From positions 3,420,001-3,484,000 of the forward strand of contig NC_062236.1 in NCBI RefSeq assembly GCF_905475465.1: a stretch of DNA of 64,000 nt, written 5' to 3'. Under the pieces are notes generated by a model. The model did not search any database, was not told the DNA's origin, and saw only the letters and a list, made by a program, of their open reading frames with translations. Of this stretch, positions 12,604 through 23,842 are shown piece after piece. Made by a program: the position numbers and the translations under genes. Every line of letters starts with the position of its first letter. Position 1 is the stretch's first letter. This stretch comes from Pieris napi. Taxonomy: Eukaryota > Arthropoda > Insecta > Lepidoptera > Pieridae.

Positions 12604-12980
12604 TTGACGTGATAACGTCTTTAAAATCGTTTTAGTCGGGTGACATGTTCAGAAACTTGTGTCACACCAAAACCTCACGAGCGCGATCGCAGGTATAACG
12701 AGAGAGAGACGGACCGATCTCCCGTCTCATCTCGAGCGCTGCCAGTCATTCCGTGAATGTATGAAGAAAAATGTATATCATAGTCGAATAAGTAAACTTG
12801 TCATTTTACACCCGAAATTTATCATCAAAAGTGTGAATAAAACGATAGATGTAATTTAAAATTTGAAAAAATTGTTATCTTCATTAATTCCTTACTTCCC
12901 AAAAACTTATATCACCAATAAGACGTTATCACGTAAACATCTCGATCGTAAACCTACTTTACAAACAACCAATATTTTTT
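12604..12980. mobile_element. MITE, copy 2 of a near-identical pair
   Basis: Same sequence as 4291-4667 with only a few differences by eye, same orientation, 8.3 kb apart. The unrelated flanks show these are two insertions, not one duplicated region. The right terminal block resembles the end of the palindromic element at 29.5 kb. Confidence 0.82.
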
Positions 12981-15411
12981 TTTATTTTTCTTACACTTTC
13001 GTGTTACCGTGACTAACGCGGCTCAAATAAAATTGCGATGTAAGTGAAACTATGTACTAAAAATTATGATAGCATCCAAATATCGAACTGTTTAAAAAAA
13101 TGTAATACGCAATGTTGGCATGTGACAAAAAATATGTCCCATTAAGTGCTTCCAAAGTGGTACAGAAAAACATATTTTTCTATTACTTTTGTAGGGTTAA
13201 CTATCACTCAATTTCAGTATTCTTTTATGGATCACACACATATAGGTAGACTAATAATTTTAAAATCACGACACTAACTATAGTATATAAAGCTTTTATG
13301 AGAGACAACCACGTAATGTCGTATATCATTTACAATACATTCGAGGAAAGTCGCGGCCCATAGCATTAAAGTCAATTCGTTTCCTAAACGATACTTAAAT
13401 AAATTTATTGATATTTCATTTCCTTTGAGCCAAAGAACATATCCTTTGACAGAACGCAATCTTACGTAAATATTGTTTTGTAAATTAGTTCAATTTTCGT
13501 GGTATATAGAACACGTAGAATGTTCTTGTATCAATCAAGTTATTGAGAAATTCTCTAGGTTATTTTTATTTTATTTTATTTATTAAGAAAGTAAGTTATT
13601 TTTACGCCATTAGACAATCTATACATATAATTAAGTACTTAATAATTAAATAGAAATTAATTAACGAAATAATTTTAATCCAACTATCTATAACTATCAA
13701 AGAAAGCAATAAACTTACTAAAATTTGTCGAGGAAAACTTAGGGTACTATAACTTATACATTTATAAATACAGTGGTACATTTCAAGGGACCGAGCATTT
13801 CTTTTCGTTATAGAGAGCTATCGTTATATGGAGATAAGAGAAAAAAAAACAAATTTAACCAATTACAATAATTTCAAATTTTCTTACTATCAATAGGTAA
13901 ATTATTCTAAACACATATATTCTGTTAACTTTGCCTGACGTGTTTTGCTATGCCAAATACTTGTTTTGTATTTTTTTGAGTATTTTGTCTGGCCATCTTG
14001 ACAGTTTGTTTACGAATAATGGCACACGTGTTAATGCAATTCACAATAACAAAGGCGAGACGGCTGTTTATGACCTCAGGTGTCTTTCATAGAAAATTTC
14101 GCACCTCACCTTAGTTTTGTAAGCTGATTATAAAAACAATTACACTTAATTGTGTTGTTGATGTCTAAATATGAAAATATTTCTTCGTAATACAGAATGG
14201 CTGTTGCCTTATAAAGAGTGTATCAATGTGTGGGTTTTGTGTTAAACCAAACAAATATAACTATTTGTGTAACATTGTATTAAAAAATTGATTTAAGACT
14301 ATTTACCTAATAAAGAAATTTTTGTTGTTGTTTTTTTTTATAGCTCTTTTTATGTTATAGAGATGTTTTCGTTATAACGAATGACGTTAAAAACTTTACA
14401 CTGTAGGAAATTACATAGTATAAGTGTATAATTCCGAGGTTTCGATTTGCCAAAACTATTAACTAGACGTAGCCACAATGCCATGCAAAAGTTATAAAAT
14501 TTCATGATTGATAGGAGTTTATATCACATTTCACCCACTGTTGTGCCAAATATTCTTCTATTTCTATTTATCGACTGCAAATTCTACTTTACGCTGTGTG
14601 CGTTTTAAGTAACCGATATACGACACGACGTTTTACTTTTTTGTGTTACTATGACAATCCAAATTTTCCCCCAATCATATTGGAATTGATGGCTTTCGAT
14701 GCTGTCAAAAATACCATGATAAATGACTTGGCAAATACCACGTATGGTTTGAATTAAATAACCAATCTAACCAATCGTTACATATTATAATCAACGATTC
14801 GAGCGTAATAATTATCGTTTTTCATGTAAAGTAAGATCTTAAAAAAAGCTAGGTAACAACAGCAAACTACAGTCGATAGAATAGTAAACATATTTATATA
14901 AAAAACTGAACAGCGCTCCGTGGAGGCATTCGGAACTAAAAAAGCTCATTATAATCCTAATACATAAAACTATAACGTGCCAATTTAATAAAACCTGCTT
15001 TGACCTTATCCAACATAATTGATTAACAAATATCAAGTGCCATAGACTACAAACAAAGCAAGGCATTAATGAGTCGTATGCATGAATCTCCCTATTAGTA
15101 GGTTTAGCGGTCAGTCGGCACGCCCAGTCATTTCATTACCCTCTCAAATTACAGAAAATTGAAGCACTTTTTGTTTGAATATTTCTATAGAACATAACTG
15201 GATTACAATACAGTAATAAAGTATTATATGCGTAGTGTATATTTGACTAGCCATTCCTTTAAAAGCAATCGCTCTTTAAAGCAAAATATGTCCAAAGATT
15301 AAAATCATTTACATCATAAATTTCAACATCCTCATTTGACGCTCTCTATATTTTTTACTTCTCTTGTATAAATAAATTTAACAAATATTAACAATAAACA
15401 AAAACAGGCGC
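12981..15411. other. Unannotated AT-rich DNA
   Basis: No exon recognised. 13790-13840 and 14340-14390 share TTCGTTATA and TTATAGAGA words, possibly ends of an old DNA element; too weak to call. Confidence 0.4.
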
Positions 15412-15600
15412 AGGTTACAGGTAGATAGTACCGGTAACCCCAGAGCTGGTGCTTTCCTCGCTCAACGAATAAGTATCGCAATACAGCGAGAAAATACTGC
15501 CAGCGTTAAACTACCACAGAAATCAAACTTTTTAAATTTGTTTTAATTTTCTTTTTATTAATTATGTATATTTTTGTATGTAGGGTAAGAAAATTGTAAA
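15412..15600 (+). repeat. LINE-derived repeat family E
   Basis: GATAGTACCGGTAACCCCAG, GCGAGAAAATACTGCCAGC and CAAACTTTTTAAATTTG; forward orientation of the family at 7496 and 62558. Confidence 0.65.
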
Positions 15601-16264
15601 TGCCGTATATTTGATTGTAATTAATACTAATTATTATTTACAAAATGTTTAAGTTTTTTTCCTCAAACACGTTTATACGAGTATATGATAAAAGTATGAA
15701 ACAAGCTTTTACGTCTAAAAGGGCACTTAATAAAACCCACGAGTTTTTGTCATTAATCTATTTTTAACATAACATTTTCGACATTAATCAACAGTAAAGC
15801 GAAACTACTCTTAACCAACAAAAGAGCCATCAAAAGTAGCTACACATCGATAACACTAAACTAAATTCCGGGAAACTTCTATAAAAACGCATCCACTGAA
15901 GAAATGGGATTATTGATATTTTCTACTAAGTGATATAAAGCGTTCAACTAATTTTAATAAACTTTTTCTAATTTAGACACTGAGAAAGTGTTCTCACACT
16001 GGACAAAGACAGTAGAAAAGCTCTAACACTTCTATGCTTTACAAAGAGATATCAAAATAAAGTATGCTTTTTTAAAATATACTTGAGATTATAAGAACAG
16101 AAACTTTGTTTTTTAAATAAGTAATAATTTTTATTAAATATTTGCTAGCGTTAGGTGTCGGAAAATGTAGTCGCCTACGATTATTATAAAAAAACTAATA
16201 AATAATAGATACACGATAGTGCGTCGTTAAGAGATTTCCTTATTTATATACATTATTTTATGTC

Positions 16265-17940
16265 GCGAGTTATCTGGCATTGAGAGTGTCCATGGGCAGC
16301 GGTATCACTTACTATCGGGTGAGCCTCCTGCCGGTTTGCCTCCTGTTTAAAAAGAAAAAAAAAATCGCGTATTTCTCTGCTAAATTAATTCCTCTATAAT
16401 TGTTTAAAAAAATTATAAAAAGTCATGAAACGACACGTGTTTTGAACTATAATTGTCAACGTTAATAAGTTGTCGTGAATTTCTATTAGTATAATCGTTA
16501 TGAAAGAATACCTATTCTTTTCAAAATAATTTAGTAGTAGTAATAGTCAACAAGTTTGAAGATGCGATCGTATATTTAGTTTTCATTTCAGTTGCATTTT
16601 TAAAATTCTTAATTAAAAAATGCGCTAGTGCATTTTGTACTTCTACGGAATCTACTTACTTAATGTACAGGTATATTGTTAGCACTTCGCACTTCTAATT
16701 AATTAGACTAAAACGTCTCTTTAAGTTACAATGCAGCAGGTAATTAGCAAGACTTTTTGCACATAAGACAAAACTCGACTAAAAAATTAAATGGCCTATT
16801 GCTTATGAATTGTAAATATTATTGTTATATGCATTGCATATATCTTAATGTTTTAATAGTAGGCATTTTTTTTTTAAATAGATAACCCTTCTGCGTCAAA
16901 TGCTTTCCAATGAATTGATATAAATAACGTGTTTATATAGGTCTTGAAACAGGTAGAGTCCTGCTTTTGATAACTTAAAGCTATATATAGTTTATAGTAA
17001 ATACAGAGTATGTTGTAAAGCTCCTTATCTCTGTACGTTCCTGGTTTAGACTTAGACTAAGTAAGACTGGTGCTTTGTTGTCTTTGATATGTTCATAAAA
17101 TAGACATTTTTCTTTGAATCTGTTTCTGAGTACAACTACTGGAGATGCTTTGAAGATACGAGCTATTAAATTTTTCATGTTCATGTTTTTATTACATATT
17201 AAGCGTTAGCTACGTACATATTGACAAATATTACTAAAATTAATTTGTTTAAAAGACATCGGGCGTACTGAAATACATCCACCATTTATTACTATGGTTA
17301 CGTTCTTCCATATAACACATTCTTCACTGAATCTTTTGAAGCATCATAGCTAATCAAAATGTCTTAAAGTAATGAAAAAAGCGTTCCTTTGATTATTTAT
17401 TTAAAACAACGCGTATGCATGAAATTATACAAGAAAATATGACATCACAAATGTATGTCACATCGATTATTAAACATACAATTAAATTATGATAGGTCAA
17501 CGGCATCTCCAATCCAAATAGTCACGATTCGACCCATCTTTCTCTTTGTCTAATTACAATCAATCGAAACGCGTCATCTTTCGTTTTCTCACCCCCCAGG
17601 TCATTAGTTCTTACCTCATAAAGTTGTTTCGTAAAGAATGCCCGACGCCTACACTTTATTACCACGAACATTATGTTGCCGTAAACACATTTAATTTATA
17701 CTCTACTCAACGATATTTGTTTGCTGAAGTGCCCTTCCACTTAATTGAAAAAGTAATCTGGCATTTCGCTCCTTATTTCATCTCAGTAGTTTGAAGACAA
17801 CGCTGAAAGATTTGTAAAGGTACTGCGTAAATATTGAAGTTAAAATTCCTAATTTTATATATTTTAATATTTAACGATAGTAATATCCATTAGAAATTTT
17901 AAGGTGAGCCTCCTGCCCGTTTGCCTCCTACTACATAAAA
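16265..17940 (-). repeat. Two short family G fragments
   Basis: 16268-16355 has GTCCATGGGCAGCGGTATC and GAGCCTCCTGCCGGTTTGC; 17898-17938 has GAGCCTCCTGCCCGTTTGCC. Both are the 5' portion of family G in reverse. The sequence between them is unannotated AT-rich DNA. Confidence 0.6.
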
Positions 17941-18129
17941 AATAGCTAAACCTAACTGTGACTTTCTTATTTTTATAAATAAGTAAATAATAACCTAGAA
18001 TCCTAGAATTTATTGGGATTCATGACTCTAAAGATTAACCTTTTATTTTTTGGTTTTTAGAAGTATATATTATTATTTGTTTTTTATTTATTTTAATTTA
18101 GTTATGCACTTTTTATACTTTCTTTTATC

Positions 18130-18255
18130 TTTTCCCTTACAAAGAAAAGAATCCTGGAATCCCTCGCGAGCGATAAGGCCGACCGTTGCCTTCTTAATAA
18201 TTTATGTTATCTGTTTGTATGTTTGTATTTGTTGTATACTATAACTGGAACAAAG
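18130..18255 (+). repeat. LINE 3' UTR piece
   Basis: AATCCTGGAATCCCTCGCGAGCGATAAGGCCG (two adjoining words) then a T-rich stretch; complement of the 26.3-26.9 kb pieces. It lies about 130 bp before the foldback element. The frame 18050-18244 is spurious. Confidence 0.55.
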
Positions 18256-18384
18256 TGTTAATAAATAATATTTGCCCCTTCAAAAAACGTATCTAAAGTA
18301 ACCTAAAACATTACAGATATTCATACATTAGAAAAATTACATTGAAACATAAGTTAGAAAAACTGAAAACTGTCAGTTCAATAA

Positions 18385-20810
18385 TAGTCTAGTCGACACG
18401 TTGAAAATGGAACAAAATAGAGATACTACTCTTAAAATTATGTGCGATAGCTCATTGGATCCGGAATGACGTCTAGAAAAATGTGCTAAAAGCGTGTATT
18501 AGCACATAAAAAATTGCAAAAGTTATAGACCATTAAAGATGAAAAAATAATGGCATTTAGTTTTTTGCCAATATTTAATAAACTATTAATATTTAAGAAA
18601 TTTCAAATAAAGATTCTGAAAGAGGAGGAAATTTCTAATAAAAAACTCCTGACTCCCAGAACTCTATCTCCATTATTTATAATGTTAATTTAACGCTGAA
18701 AATAGGTCTGCGGGTGACATTTTTAGGATTCGCGCGTGGCGTCAAAAGCGACTACGGCACATTAATTAATTTATTTAAGGTATTGAATATTTTTTTTTAA
18801 ATTTGAAAAAATTATGGTGTGTTCTGAACACTATAATTAATTTATTCCCGTTGAAAATTTTACTTAAAGTTAATTTTTCAACAAGTTAAATAATTGTTAA
18901 CTAACGAAATTTTCTCGAACGACCGTCTTAATTGTAAGTGAAAAAAAATTTTTAAATAATGGTCGTAAAAATATTTCGCTTCGTAGAGCCTTTCTTACAT
19001 ACATACTTAACAAGATCGTGCCATAAAAGTTAAAAAAATATTTATACTTTGTTTATAACAATTTTTTTACTTAAACAAAAACTTAAAAATCCATGTAATG
19101 ATGTTAAAAAAATTTTTTTTTTCTCAATCATCATATAATCGTTTTTTTATTAATACAAGATATTTATTGATTTGCAAAAAATAAAATTCCCGCCATTTGT
19201 TGATAAATTTTTTTTAAACAAATTGATTAAATCAATATTTTTAAAAAAAAATTTAACACAACTTTATTACATTAAAAATTTTATGATTTTTAAAAAAAAA
19301 AATTTTTCCTTAATAACAATTTTTAATTGTTTATAATCGTTTTTTTTAATTTTCTATTGTTTAAATAATTAGTTAAGAATTTTTTTTTCCTAAAAATCAT
19401 AATTGACAGTCTTCTATAAAGTAACAGAAAATTTTTTTTTTTAATCAACAATTCTATTGTTTATTAACTTACCAATTTGTTATAAACAAATATTCAACTT
19501 TTGTTTATTTTTTTTCTAAAACTTCTAAAATTAACAAAAACAACCATATATAACAAAGTATAGAAAAAAAAATTTTTAATTTTAAATAAAAGTAATATTC
19601 ATGATAATCAAAAAATTTACAAAAAAAATTTTTCTATACTTTGTTATATATGGTTGTTTTTGTTAATTTTAGAAATTTTAGTAAAAAAATAAACAAAGGT
19701 TGAATATTTGTTTATAACAAATTGGTAAGTTAATAAACAATAGAATTGTTGATTAAAAAAAAATTTTTTTCTGTTACTTTATAGAAGACTGTCAATTATG
19801 ATTTTTAGGAAAAAAAAATTTCTTAACTAATTATTTAAACAATAGAAAATTAAAAAAAACGATTATAAACAATTAAAAATTGTTATTAAGGAAATTTTTT
19901 TTTTTAAAATCATAAAATTTTTAATGAAATAAAGTTGTATAAATTTTTTTTTTAAAATATTGATTTAATCAATTTGTTTAAAAAAAATTTATCAACAAAT
20001 GGCGGGAATTTTTTTTTTGCAAATCAATAAATATCTTGTATTAATAAAAAAACGATTATATGATGATTTAGAAAAAAAAATTTTTTTTTAACATCATTAC
20101 ATGGATTTTTAAGTTTTTGTTTAAGTAAAAAAATTGTTATAAACAAAGTATAAATATTTTTTTAACTTTTATGGCACGATCTTGTTAAGTATGTATGTAA
20201 AAAAGGCTCTACGAAGCGAAATATTTTTACGACCATTATTTAAACATTTTTTTTCACTTACAATTAAGACGGTCGTTCGAGAAAATTTCGTTAGTTAACA
20301 ATTATTTAACTTGTTGAAAAATTAACTTTAAGTAAAATTTTCAACGGGAATAAATTAATTATAGTGTTCAGAACACACCATAATTTTTTCAAATTTAAAA
20401 AAAAATATTCAATACCTTAAATAAATTAATTAATGTGCCGTAGTCGCTTTTGACGCCACGCGCGAATCCTAAAAATGTCACCCGCAGACCTATTTTCAGC
20501 GTTAAATTAACATTATAAATAATGGAGATAGAGTTCTGGGAGTCAGGAGTTTTTTATTAGAAATTTCCTCCTCTTTCAGAATCTTTATTTGAAATTTCTT
20601 AAATATTAATAGTTTATTAAATATTGGCAAAAAACTAAATGCCATTATTTTTTCATCTTTAATGGTCTATAACTTTTGCAATTTTTTATGTGCTAATACA
20701 CGCTTTTAGCACATTTTTCTAGACGTCATTCCGGATCCAATGAGCTATCGCACATAATTTTAAGAGTAGTATCTCTATTTTGTTCCATTTTCAACTTGTC
20801 GACTAGACTA
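18385..20810. mobile_element. Giant palindromic foldback element (2.4 kb)
   Basis: The left arm from 18385 (TAGTCTAGTCGACACGTTGA) is repeated inverted up to 20810, with two nearly perfect arms of about 1.17 kb and a spacer of about 70 bp around 19600. The outer 300 bp are mixed sequence; the inner arms are extremely A/T-rich with many A/T runs. No coding frame is seen. The flanks show a possible 3-bp TAA duplication. Best described as a foldback/MITE-type DNA element; its superfamily is unknown. A short relative lies at 48577-48981. Confidence 0.88.
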
Positions 20811-21363
20811 TAAGTGTATTATAAAGTAAAATCGCGGAAACCAAAAACAATTCCTATTTAATGAACACTCGGCTTAGAAGCCTATTCCGGATTATATCCG
20901 ATTCCAATATATTCTATCATATTCACTCAATTGGAAGACAGAAATGAGAAATGCGTCAAGGAAACCCCCAACGGCAATAGACGTTTAGTTGATGGATAGA
21001 ATCGATAGGGTAGGCCAAGCTGCGAAATAAAATTAGTCAAATAAAAATACTGTAGGTTATAAAAATAACAGTATACTTCAATATATAGCATAAACAATTA
21101 TTGAAATATTAGGCAATATTAGAGGGTTCATACTAAACTTCAGAATTTTGTTTAATTAAAAACAAACTTTGACTGCGGCGTTGCTGTCGTGGTTTTCTGG
21201 TTTACGAACAAGTTATTGCGCCGTCTAGTTTGTTAAGGTGTAACTGTGTTAAATAATTCTCTGTTACTGGTTTTAAAAGTTTTAAAGGAAACTATTTAAT
21301 ATTTTTTTCAATTCGGATAGAAATAACAGACAACAATGCATTATATTGGATATTGATTGATAT

Positions 21364-21760
21364 GAAAAAAAGGGTCGTGTACTTTTGTACGCGCGTAAGA
21401 AGTTATACTTCTTTGGCATTATTAAAAATAGTTTTTGATTGCATGCAAATAATTAATTACAATTAAATAATCAAAGACTGGAAAAGGAGTCATTATAGTC
21501 AATAAAGTTCAGTTTACATTTGAAAAATTAAATAAATAAATATTTATTGTTATTCTCTTACGTTAAGTGTAACATAAATTCTATTATTATTTGAATGTTG
21601 TTTTTAAATTATGTCCAATGCCTTAGCATCTTCCGTGGGTAACTTAATTCTGTTAATTTTGTGTCACGGTGCGCGCGCATCGTAAAATTTCACTTTCATC
21701 AATTTTTCATAACGCGCCTAAAAAAGTATAACTTCAAAAAACTTATTATAACTTAGTATA
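21364..21760 (+). repeat. Diverged copy of repeat family K
   Basis: GTACGCGCGTAAGAAGTTATACTTCTTTGGCA at the left (split here as two adjoining words) and AACGCGCCTAAAAAAGTATA at the right match the ends of family K; the interior is diverged. Confidence 0.5.
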
Positions 21761-22077
21761 ACTTATTTTACTTTATTTTAACATTGTTTTTCTTCATATA
21801 TTATAATCCAAATCATAATTATTAATGCCCGCAACTAACACATTCACGCACACATAACATTCCCTATACAGTAAAATAAAAATCAGTAACTCTGACGCAG
21901 CAATGGCACAACACTAATCGTATGACAGATGATAGTGTCACTGTTCGAATCCAGTGAAGTATCAACGCAAGATTCTGATATTTTGAGGAATGGCTTAGTT
22001 AATGAGATCCTTATGCCTTGGTTTTTCTTAATCAATTTTCTAGTTTGATAAGTTATATGTTGTATATGAATTCAAAG

Positions 22078-22349
22078 GTCAAAATCATTTAATCATATAG
22101 GTAACACAATGTACACTTATGAATGTCAAATGCTTCTAACTTTACATTTAGTGCCAGTTCTTAAATCAAGGGCGTAGAACGGAAGAGAAGAACTGGCAAT
22201 AAACTCTCCGCCACTCTTTTTAATCGCCATGTTTTTTTTTACACAACGAGCTGCAACCATTACACCATGTTCCACATGACATCTTAAGTAATTAATAATT
22301 ATAACATAAATTAAAAACACAGACTTGTCCTCTATCAGCAGGAGGCATT
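22078..22349 (-). mobile_element. 3' end of a non-LTR retrotransposon, family L1w
   Basis: Reverse copy of the 808-1140 repeat, from the tail (CAAAATCATTTAATC on +) to CTCTATCAGCAGGAGGCA. The frame 22126-22320 within it is spurious. Confidence 0.72.
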
Positions 22350-23708
22350 TGTCGTTGTTATATACTATATTTGTGTCTTTTTTAAAGCTACTGAATCATA
22401 ATCAAAATGCAGATCCATTATTTCTCCTCTAAAAATATTTTTGAATATCCGAACCTCATAAAGAATAATTAATATTATCTAAAAACCCACAATTTCTTGT
22501 TAAACCTCCTAATTCCCTGGGTACTTACGAAGGAGCTTTATTCTAACGGCTTATTAATTAACGGCTGATTATATCACTAATACGGAAGGTACAGTTAATT
22601 ATTTCAACCAAAAATAGACGTTTTAAGGTATTTATTAATACGTCCTGGTTTGCTTAAAATATTAAGTCACGTGCACAGTTTTAGGTACTTATATAAATAA
22701 CAAAACAAAATATTCCCAATCTTCTTGGAATGTTTTGATTACGTTGTGACATATCTCAATCCAAAAAAGAAACCGCCAAGAAAACAAGTCAATCTACATC
22801 GTGACGTTTGACGTACAACATTTGACATTTTGAATAATTATTCTATTATAGACTGTCAGGTAATAAGTCAGTTGTCAACTATTTTTTTCAACTAATTCCT
22901 TCCTCTAGACTTGAAATAGATAATGTTTATTGCACACTGAATAACGCTTTCAATACAACTAAAGTTTAAAAATTTACAAAACTGGTTTCTCTTCTTACCA
23001 CTTTAACTTATACTTGACTGTAATATAGTGCTCAAAGCTAATATAAAAACTTTTTAATCTAAACATTAATGTTTATAATTCATAAATATCCGCTTATAAA
23101 AATCTGATTTAGTTAAATAGAAACGTCATAGGAGGTCATTTTTACCAACCATAAAATGCTAAATGAAAAATACTCTCTATTACTTCTTCTGTCTGTATAA
23201 ACTTTAGTTTGGCTCCAAATTCTAAAAAAAGACACATTTGACAAATTCTGAGAACGACACGCGGAAATGTTTCTATATGCTACATTAGCACAATGCCGAT
23301 TTTCACTTATTTACATTCGCCGAATGTTACAAACATTTGACGAAAGCCATTTTGAATGAGATTACTTCGTTACGTAAACACCAAAATAAACTCTAAGTCC
23401 ACTAGCGTTGAGTGCTTTATAGAATAAATATAAACATTTATATTTATAGTACATTTCTGCGACTGTTTACCGCATAAACCTTATAATATGAAAAAAACAA
23501 AGCAGCGCGGGAAAATACAGAAACTGCTTTCACGTCATTTTAAAATTTAGCAATCACCATTTAGTTAAAAAAATAATTAATAGTTTAATGTAACCTAAAC
23601 CTAAAGCCCGACAGATAATATTATTATATTACGTAAAAAGCGTAGGCGATGTTATAACTTCATTAATAAGAATTTCAATATCTGACATTATTTGAAATCG
23701 CAGGTGTG

Positions 23709-23786
23709 ATGTCAGGATGCTGGAGGAGTTACGACCGACAGACACATCGAACTGGAGCACGACGAATGAACAAGACTTCTACATAA
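23709..23786 (+). promoter_or_regulatory. Short upstream ORF overlapping the TkR86C start
   Basis: An ATG at 23709 lies 8 nt before the receptor ATG in another frame and runs about 26 codons to a TAA inside exon 1. If the transcript includes it, scanning ribosomes could initiate here and reduce receptor translation. Visible in sequence; regulatory effect is inference. Confidence 0.4.
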
Positions 23787-23842
23787 CATTCTACGATCAG
23801 ACAAGCGGACAATATGTTAATAACACCCAGAATATTACACAG
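23717..23842 (+). CDS. TkR86C: TkR86C coding exon 1 (extracellular N-terminus, residues 1-42)
   Basis: The start is the ATG at 23717 (A at -3), which opens the frame carrying the NWS, NNT and NIT glycosylation sequons. An AG at 23702-23703 just upstream could be the acceptor of a 5'UTR intron. The exon ends CAG before GTAATT and is in phase 0 with exon 2. An out-of-frame ATG at 23709 lies 8 nt upstream. There is no signal peptide, which is usual for this family. Confidence 0.8.

Larger units (their letters stand above)
20811..23702. other. Region between the foldback and the first TkR86C coding exon
   Basis: Holds a family K repeat and a LINE 3' end (listed separately). A promoter or 5' UTR exons of TkR86C could lie here or further upstream, but none can be pinpointed; no TATA/initiator pair was convincing. 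Confidence 0.4.

Noticed and set aside
4346..12859. Two almost identical 66-codon open frames at 4346-4546 and 12659-12859, which looks like a conserved small gene.
   Set aside because: Both lie inside near-identical MITE copies, open at GTG rather than ATG, and the identity extends equally over the non-coding parts.
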